Shown: positions 59,067 through 64,000 of the stretch, one piece after another
Layout: the number at the start of each line of letters is the position of its first letter
Position numbering within the stretch: position 1 is the first letter of the stretch
DNA from: Desulfobacter sp.
Lineage (GTDB): Bacteria; Desulfobacterota; Desulfobacteria; Desulfobacterales; Desulfobacteraceae
DNA: 64,000 nt
Assembly (NCBI GenBank): GCA_028768525.1
Contig: CP054837.1
Location: 1,594,001 to 1,658,000, forward strand
Reading direction: 5' to 3'
The notes under the pieces: model-generated
What the model saw: the letters and a program-made list of their open reading frames with translations, nothing else
Databases searched by the model: none
What the model was told of the DNA's origin: nothing
Program-made: the position numbers and the translations under genes

Positions 59067-60014
59067 ATGGAAATTATAGATCAGAAATTCAAACATTTGG
59101 AAAAATGGGCAGGCACCCTTGCCAGCTGTATCAGATGCGGATATTGCTATGAACACTGCCCCATGTTTAAACACACGGGTTGGGAATCCGACGCCCCAAG
59201 GGCCAAGATAATCACGGCTTTCGGCCTGCTCTCGGGCAATGTTGAAGCCACGCCCCAGGCCGCTGAAAAGCTTTTTAACTGTTTTTACTGCAAACGGTGC
59301 GAGGCAGCCTGCTCCTCCGGGGTTCCCCTGACCGAAATTTTCACCGACGCCAAAAAAGACCTGTGTGAAATGGGCCTTAAGGGGCCGGGCACCACCTCCA
59401 TCACCCGGATGAACTGCGCCAGGTGCCTGATCTGTGTGGGGGCCTGTCCCCACGACGCCCGGTCCATCGGCGAAGAGGGTATTGTCACGGATCCGTCCAA
59501 ATGCAAGGCCTGCGGCATCTGTGTGGAAGCCTGTCCCGCCGGGGCGGCGACAATTGTCAACACCTTCGGCCTGAGCCGGGACGAACTCACGGATAAGGCC
59601 GTGGGTTTCCTGAACAGCCACGAAACGGCCAAGGCCATTGTATTTGCCTGCAACTGGTCCTACTTCCCGGAAATGATGGCCTCCCGCCTGCCGGAATCCG
59701 AGACCCATGACAAGGATTATGAAATCCTGGTGAATATGTGCGGGGGCCGGCTGGAAGCCCAGCTGCTCATGGCCCCGTTCCTGAGCAAGGCATGGGGGGT
59801 GCTGGTGGCCTGCTGTCCCGACGGGGACTGCGAACACAACGGCAACGAAAAGGCCAAAAACCTGGTCAAACAATTGAAAGCCACCTTTGAAACCCTGGAA
59901 ATTGATACGGACCGCATCCAACTGGTACAGATACCCGCCGGGGACAAAACCCTGTTCCAGGCGGAAATTGACACCTTCATAGACCAGTTGAACCAGAAAG
60001 GCCCCGTGCGCTAG
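59067..60014 (+). CDS. Four-cluster ferredoxin / MvhD-domain fusion, electron acceptor of the dehydrogenase
   Basis: A 315-residue iron-sulfur protein with four CxxCxxCxxxC motifs: CIRCGYCYEHC (21-31), CFYCKRCEAAC, CARCLICVGAC and CKACGICVEAC, each suited to one [4Fe-4S] cluster. From about residue 190 an MvhD-like domain follows (AIVFACNWSYFPEMMASRL, NMCGGRLEAQL, VACCPDGDCEHNGNEKA), as in the hydrogenase subunit that links to heterodisulfide reductase and binds [2Fe-2S]. The usual partner of a GlcD-type enzyme is GlcF, with CCG domains; here these are replaced by MvhD. This suggests electron flow from hydroxyacid oxidation to an Hdr-type complex, perhaps by confurcation. The Hdr subunits are not in the window. 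Confidence 0.88.
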   Translation: MEIIDQKFKHLEKWAGTLASCIRCGYCYEHCPMFKHTGWESDAPRAKIITAFGLLSGNVEATPQAAEKLFNCFYCKRCEAACSSGVPLTEIFTDAKKDLCEMGLKGPGTTSITRMNCARCLICVGACPHDARSIGEEGIVTDPSKCKACGICVEACPAGAATIVNTFGLSRDELTDKAVGFLNSHETAKAIVFACNWSYFPEMMASRLPESETHDKDYEILVNMCGGRLEAQLLMAPFLSKAWGVLVACCPDGDCEHNGNEKAKNLVKQLKATFETLEIDTDRIQLVQIPAGDKTLFQAEIDTFIDQLNQKGPVR

Positions 60015-60046
60015 CAGCGCGTACACCAAAGGAGACTATAGAAAAG

Positions 60047-61291
60047 ATGAAAATAGAAGTACCTTACGGAAAAGACGGTTCCATGGCCGCGGACCTGGAC
60101 GATGCCGTCCAGGTCGGCTTTCTGGAAGCCAATGATGTGCAGATCGGCGACGAAGACCAGTGCATTGCCGGCTCCATCGCCAACCCCATCAATTCAAAAA
60201 ACTTCAAGGACTTTTTGTCCGACGCCCAGCAGGTGCTGGTGATCGTCAATGACGCCACCCGCCCCACCCCCACCAAAAAGGTGCTGGATGTGATATTCGA
60301 AGACCTGAGCCGGGTCAACTACAATTTCATCATCGCCACCGGCGCCCACCGGGGCCCCAGCGAAGAAGAATACATCCAGATCTTCGGGGAATACTATGAA
60401 AAGATAAAAGACAATATCATCGTCCACGATGCGCGCAAGGACGAGGATATGGTGCTCATCGGCCAGTCCACCAACGGCACGGAAATGTACGTGAACAAGG
60501 CCGGCGTGGAAGCGGATAAATTTATTATCATCTCCTCTGTGGAGCCCCACTACTTTGCCGGGTACACCGGGGGCCGCAAGTCCTTTCTGCCGGGCATTGC
60601 CGGATACAAGACCATTGAACAGAACCACAAGCTGGCCCTGGTGCCCGAAGCCAAGGCCCTGGCCCTGGACGGCAACCCGGTCAACGAAGATATGATCGAC
60701 GCCATCAAGACCGTGAAGCAGGAAATATTCTCCATCATGACCGTTCTGGACAAGCACCACAAGGTCTATGCCACCTGCTCCGGCCACATCAACGATTCCT
60801 TTTACGCCGCCATCGACCGGGCCAACGAGGTCTTTGCCGCGCCCCTGAAAGAAAAGGCTGACATCGTGGTCTCCGTTGTGAAATTCCCCCAGGATATAGA
60901 CCTCTACCAGGCCCAGAAAGGCATCGACAATGCCAAGCTGGCCCTGAAGGAAGACGGGATCATGATCCTGGTGGCCAAATGCCGCTGCGGCATCGGCGGA
61001 AAGGCCTTTGCCGATCTGCTGGGCTCCTGCGACACGCCCAAGGCCGCCCTGGACAAAATCGAGCAGGGCTATGTCCTGGGCTACCACAAGGCCGCCAAAA
61101 TGGCTGAAATCGGACTCTGGGCCCAGATGTGGGGGGTCACCGACGTGGAAGCCGATGTCATCTCCAAGCTGTTCATCAAACCCTTTTCAGATCTCCAGAC
61201 CGCCATTGACCAGGCACTGGAAGAAAAGGGCAAGGATGCTTCCGTCCTCTTCCTCATGGACGGCGGCCTCACCGTCCCCCTGGTCGGCTAA
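60047..61291 (+). CDS. LarA-family nickel-pincer racemase (lactate racemase-like)
   Basis: A 414-residue LarA/DUF2088 protein. His101 (ATGAHRG), His168 (EPHYFAGYTGG), Lys178 (GRKSFLPG) and His194 (QNHKLA) match the catalytic and cofactor residues H108, H174, K184 and H200 of lactate racemase from Lactiplantibacillus plantarum, with the same spacing among the last three. Lys178 would hold the nickel-pincer nucleotide. The N-terminal NDATRPTP is also conserved. It should interconvert the stereoisomers of a 2-hydroxyacid for the dehydrogenase two genes upstream. LarB, LarC and LarE, needed for the cofactor, are not encoded here. LarA relatives act on several hydroxyacids, so lactate is only the first guess. 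Confidence 0.9.
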   Translation: MKIEVPYGKDGSMAADLDDAVQVGFLEANDVQIGDEDQCIAGSIANPINSKNFKDFLSDAQQVLVIVNDATRPTPTKKVLDVIFEDLSRVNYNFIIATGAHRGPSEEEYIQIFGEYYEKIKDNIIVHDARKDEDMVLIGQSTNGTEMYVNKAGVEADKFIIISSVEPHYFAGYTGGRKSFLPGIAGYKTIEQNHKLALVPEAKALALDGNPVNEDMIDAIKTVKQEIFSIMTVLDKHHKVYATCSGHINDSFYAAIDRANEVFAAPLKEKADIVVSVVKFPQDIDLYQAQKGIDNAKLALKEDGIMILVAKCRCGIGGKAFADLLGSCDTPKAALDKIEQGYVLGYHKAAKMAEIGLWAQMWGVTDVEADVISKLFIKPFSDLQTAIDQALEEKGKDASVLFLMDGGLTVPLVG

Positions 61292-61306
61292 CAGCAGCGA
61301 ACATTC

Positions 61307-61343
61307 GTGTCCTCCATGGTGCAGAAAACGCCATGGAGGACAC
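61307..61343 (+). terminator. Perfect stem-loop after larA-like gene
   Basis: GTGTCCTCCATGG (61307-61319) and CCATGGAGGACAC (61331-61343) form a 13-bp perfect stem with an 11-base loop, 15 bases after the stop. It lacks a T tract, so it may be an mRNA 3' stabiliser or a weak terminator. A decayed copy is at 62227-62264. Confidence 0.65.
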
Positions 61344-61529
61344 CCTCCTCCGCCAGTCACTGCCATCCTTCTCCGCCGCAAATTTCTAAAATCACCTTGA
61401 CAGATTCCTGTGGATAGGAATCCGGATGGTCAAAATAACAAACCAAGGCCACTATTTTAATTAATGCAATCTGATTTCTTTTTGTGTATATTGATGAAAT
61501 TTTTATCAAAAATTTAATAAGGATTTAAA

Positions 61530-62144
61530 ATGAAAGTTGATTTAGATCAGGTCAGTTACGTGTTTGGGCAAAGTGTGGGTGGTAATTTTAGAAGACAGGG
61601 CTTTGAAATCGATCCTAAAATTTTCGCGGATTCATTTATTGCGGCTTTTAACGGGGAAGAACCCAAAATGGCTGCCGGTGAAATGCAGCACATTATGCAA
61701 AATTTCCAAAGAGCCATGGAAGACAAAAAGCAGGCAGAGCAGATGGAAGCCGGGAAAAAAAATATTGAGGCAGGAAACAAATTCCTTGAAGAAAACATTA
61801 AAAATGAAGGGGTTAAAGCAACAGAGAGCGGGCTTCAGTATAAAGTGATTACTGAAGGAAGCGGGAAAAAGCCCGCTGCTACAGATACCGTTGAAACCCA
61901 TTATGAAGGTAAGACACTTGATGGTGTAATCTTTGACAGTTCATACAAACGCGGCCAAACAGCGACTTTCCCGCTGAATGGCGTCATTAAAGGCTGGACA
62001 GAAGCCCTTCAGCTTATGGCAGAGGGGTCAAAATATGAGCTGTATATTCCATCCGAACTTGCATACGGTCCCACCGGCAGCGGCGGAACCATTGAACCCT
62101 ATTCTACACTAATCTTCACGGTTGAACTTATTAAAGTAAAATAA
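61530..62144 (+). CDS. FKBP-type peptidyl-prolyl cis-trans isomerase
   Basis: A 204-residue protein. Residues 1-95 are the helical dimerisation domain of FklB/FkpA/Mip proteins (VSYVFGQSVGGNF). Residues 105-204 form the FKBP domain with VETHYEGKTLDGVIFDSS, VIKGWTEALQLM, YELYIPSELAYG and the final LIFTVELIKVK. No signal peptide is present, so it is cytoplasmic and FklB-like. It is an outlier in its location: the larA 3' end occurs on both sides, suggesting it arrived with or inside a duplication. Confidence 0.95.
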   Translation: MKVDLDQVSYVFGQSVGGNFRRQGFEIDPKIFADSFIAAFNGEEPKMAAGEMQHIMQNFQRAMEDKKQAEQMEAGKKNIEAGNKFLEENIKNEGVKATESGLQYKVITEGSGKKPAATDTVETHYEGKTLDGVIFDSSYKRGQTATFPLNGVIKGWTEALQLMAEGSKYELYIPSELAYGPTGSGGTIEPYSTLIFTVELIKVK

Positions 62145-62152
62145 CCCCCAAG

Positions 62153-62328
62153 GCCATTGACCAGGCCCTGGAAGAAAAGGGAAGGGATGCTTTCGTCCTC
62201 TTCCCCCTGGTCGCCCCCCCTTATTCGTGTCCTCCATGGTGGCCAAAACAACCATGGAGAACACGCCCCCGGCAATCACGGCCATCTCCCGCCGCCGCAG
62301 ATTTATAAAATCACCATGACAGATTCCT
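62153..62328 (+). pseudogene. Decayed copy of the larA 3' end and its stem-loop
   Basis: This stretch aligns with 61202-61409 (GCCATTGACCAGGC, CTGGAAGAAAAGGG, GATGCTTTCGTCCTCTTCC, CCCTGGTCG, then the stem-loop and TAAAATCACCATGACAGATT). About 30 bases that encode the last larA codons are missing and several substitutions exist. The stem-loop (62227-62264) now has a mismatch. It may still serve as terminator of the FKBP gene. Confidence 0.8.
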
Positions 62329-62388
62329 AAACCGGATCGGATTCGCCTGATAGAGACTGATAGAAAAAGAGGCGCGTGCAAAGTACGC

Positions 62389-63996
62389 TTATTCAGCCTT
62401 ATTCTTGTTTTTCATTTTCAGATACCAACTCTGATTACCATAAAGTTCATCAGAGCATTCTTCACACAGACTATGACTGAATGAGGCATCAGAATGGTCT
62501 TCGATATAGGCTTCCAAAGTATTCCAATATCCTTTGTCATCTCGGATTTTCTTACATCTGGCACAGATCGGCAGCAGCCCGCTGAGGGTGCTTATATTTT
62601 CAAGGGCATCCTGCAATTCGCGGATAAGCCGCTCCCTTTCATTTTCTGCCCGCTTCCTGTCTGTTATATCTGTGACAAGGCCTTCTATACAGAAAGACTG
62701 TTTTTGGTCGTGCCTGATCAGGTGAGATTGAACCAGCAGAGTACGTTTAGATTCTGTCTTATCCCAAAATGTCACCTCAAAGGTGGCGTGCTCTTTGCCG
62801 CCTGTCAATTCCTGTATGCTTTTTAAGCCCCTTTCAATGGATTCGGGTTCCCAGTTTAGAAGGTCCATCCACGACTTTCCGATGACATTTTTTCGATCCA
62901 GGCCGATCACGCTTCCTGCCGATGGTGACACATAGGTCACGACACCGTCCATCCGGTGACTATAAAGGAAACTGGAAGGGCCAATATCCTCGACCAATTG
63001 CCGGTACTGGCGCTGGCTTTCCTGCAGTTCCTTTTCAGCCTCGACCCTTTTGGTAATATCTTTTAATGAGGCAACCCTGAGTTGCCTGCCCCTGGCATCA
63101 AACATTTTCCCTTGGATTTCCAGAGGAAAGGTTGTGCCTTCCTTTCTCAAGCCGATGACGTCATAGACATGCTCAGAACCGGACAATATATTGTTTTTGA
63201 CCTTGTCTCTATCCTTGGGGATTACAAGATCAACGGCTTTCATACCCATCAGTTCATCCTCATCATATCCAAACAGGCGGCAGAGCTTTTTATTGGCTTC
63301 AATGATCGCCCCTTTATCCGTCATTGCAATCCCTTCAAAGGCGGCATCTGAAAGGCTGTGGTATTTTTCTTCGTTCTGCCTTAAATTTTCCTTTTCCTCG
63401 GATAATTCCAATTCCAGCTTTTGAGTATTTAACTGAATGAATCCCATTACAAATGAAATACACAGCATGCTGGTCACCAACATGCTGATATCAGAAAAAA
63501 GACCGGCTGAGGAAAAATCAGGCACATGATTTGCCGGATGCAAAAAATAGATACCTCGGACCAGAAAAAGCAGCGAAAGGGATAGAAATGTGCCATTGAG
63601 TATGGAGGCGTTCTTTTTCAAAACATCTTTTTGGTATCTGTAAACCATAAGAAAACAGAACATAAAGTAAACGCCCATAAAAAAGGAGGAGGTGCACACC
63701 CGGATGATAAAGTTGGGTCTCACATAGGTGAAAAACGAGAATATGCCTGCCGAGCAGATTAAAGATCCAATAATGTGGAAAACGTAGTTTGTTTTCTGTC
63801 CAGTAAATTTCTTAAAGCCGAAATAAAAAAAGATTGTTCCCAGAAATGCCGATAAATTCCCCATGATAATGGTGATAAAATCAGAGAGGGCACCCCTGAA
63901 AGCAACCGCCAGGAAGGCGGCGGTTATTAATATGGTTCCAATTGTCCAGTCCTGGAATCCAGGATAGATGTGCCTGCTCCTGATATAATAGATCAT
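62389..63996 (-). CDS. Membrane-bound PAS-domain sensor protein
   Basis: A protein of at least 535 residues. The N-terminal 190 residues contain about six or seven membrane helices (WTIGTILITAAFLAVAF, then FLGTIFFYFGF, IIGSLICSAGIFSFF and others). Two PAS/PAC domains follow (about 210-325 and 330-450; DITKRVEAEKELQES and DITDRKRAENERERL are the junctions). The C-terminus has a cysteine motif (LPICARCKKIRDDKGYW and LCEECSDELYG) that in similar proteins replaces a kinase domain and may bind metal. No kinase or GGDEF domain is present. The start at 63996 is four bases from the window end; the true start may lie beyond it. Confidence 0.85.
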   Translation of the reverse strand: MIYYIRSRHIYPGFQDWTIGTILITAAFLAVAFRGALSDFITIIMGNLSAFLGTIFFYFGFKKFTGQKTNYVFHIIGSLICSAGIFSFFTYVRPNFIIRVCTSSFFMGVYFMFCFLMVYRYQKDVLKKNASILNGTFLSLSLLFLVRGIYFLHPANHVPDFSSAGLFSDISMLVTSMLCISFVMGFIQLNTQKLELELSEEKENLRQNEEKYHSLSDAAFEGIAMTDKGAIIEANKKLCRLFGYDEDELMGMKAVDLVIPKDRDKVKNNILSGSEHVYDVIGLRKEGTTFPLEIQGKMFDARGRQLRVASLKDITKRVEAEKELQESQRQYRQLVEDIGPSSFLYSHRMDGVVTYVSPSAGSVIGLDRKNVIGKSWMDLLNWEPESIERGLKSIQELTGGKEHATFEVTFWDKTESKRTLLVQSHLIRHDQKQSFCIEGLVTDITDRKRAENERERLIRELQDALENISTLSGLLPICARCKKIRDDKGYWNTLEAYIEDHSDASFSHSLCEECSDELYGNQSWYLKMKNKNKAE

Positions 63997-64000
63997 GTTG

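Noticed and set aside
59061..60029. Minus-strand open frame of 322 codons
   Set aside because: Exactly antisense to the four-cluster Fe-S/MvhD gene; no motif and no ribosome site.
1..64000. rRNA and tRNA genes
   Set aside because: No cloverleaf-compatible block with conserved GTTCRA and CCA-proximal stem, and no rRNA sequence, was recognised by eye; a covariance-model scan would be needed for certainty.

Overview
The window looks like a chromosomal segment of a strictly anaerobic, sulfate-reducing deltaproteobacterium of the Desulfobacterales (Desulfobacteraceae-like). This is inferred from gene content: corrinoid methyl transfer for a quaternary amine, RamA-type corrinoid activators, a lactate-type dehydrogenase whose Fe-S partner ends in an MvhD domain, an EFR1 flavodoxin/ferredoxin, and several acyl-CoA carboxylase genes. 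No rRNA, tRNA or CRISPR array was seen.

Region 1 (1-17.3 kb) is a GC-rich acyl-CoA catabolic block. It holds three minus-strand transcription units. The first is the end of an acyl-CoA synthetase. The second is a carboxyltransferase / acyl-CoA ligase / biotin carrier / EFR1 operon. The third is a six-gene operon resembling the acyclic-terpene (atu) or leucine (liu) pathway: carboxyltransferase, biotin carboxylase, biotin carrier, enoyl-CoA hydratase, AtuA-like DUF1446 protein and acyl-CoA dehydrogenase. A further ligase / FMN-enzyme pair follows. Two TetR genes sit among them. The first two units share an almost identical promoter with a CGAACA-type palindrome inside the -35/-10 spacer, which suggests one TetR switch for both.

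Region 2 (17.4-22.4 kb) has a receiver / CheC-like / diguanylate cyclase operon, a decayed TPR gene, a cold-shock gene with a hairpin-capped leader, and an RRM / methyltransferase / small lysine-rich gene group.

Region 3 (22.9-31.7 kb) is a quaternary-amine module. A sugar-isomerase-like gene and a wrecked BCCT transporter lie opposite a LysR gene. A sigma-54 activator then precedes an mttB-superfamily / BCCT / corrinoid protein / methyltetrahydrofolate methyltransferase operon with a well-spaced -24/-12 promoter.

Region 4 (31.6-46.2 kb) is accessory. An alkylsulfatase gene next to an AraC regulator is cut by a complete 2,857-bp IS21-family element with a 6-bp target duplication. Then comes an AT-rich stretch with SpoIIAA-like paralogues, an alcohol dehydrogenase / Lrp pair, a zinc-ribbon / cyclase / AAA / TPR giant and a WYL pseudogene. 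A dispersed intergenic repeat (two identical 89-bp copies plus partial ones) marks this part.

Region 5 (46.2-64 kb) has formiminotransferase-cyclodeaminase, a cysteine-cluster protein, a radical SAM protein, an orphan TAXI binding protein, two tandem corrinoid-activator-like ASKHA proteins, and divergent from them a 2-hydroxyacid operon (FAD dehydrogenase, four-cluster Fe-S/MvhD fusion, LarA racemase). An FKBP gene lies between two copies of the larA 3' end. A membrane PAS sensor closes the window.
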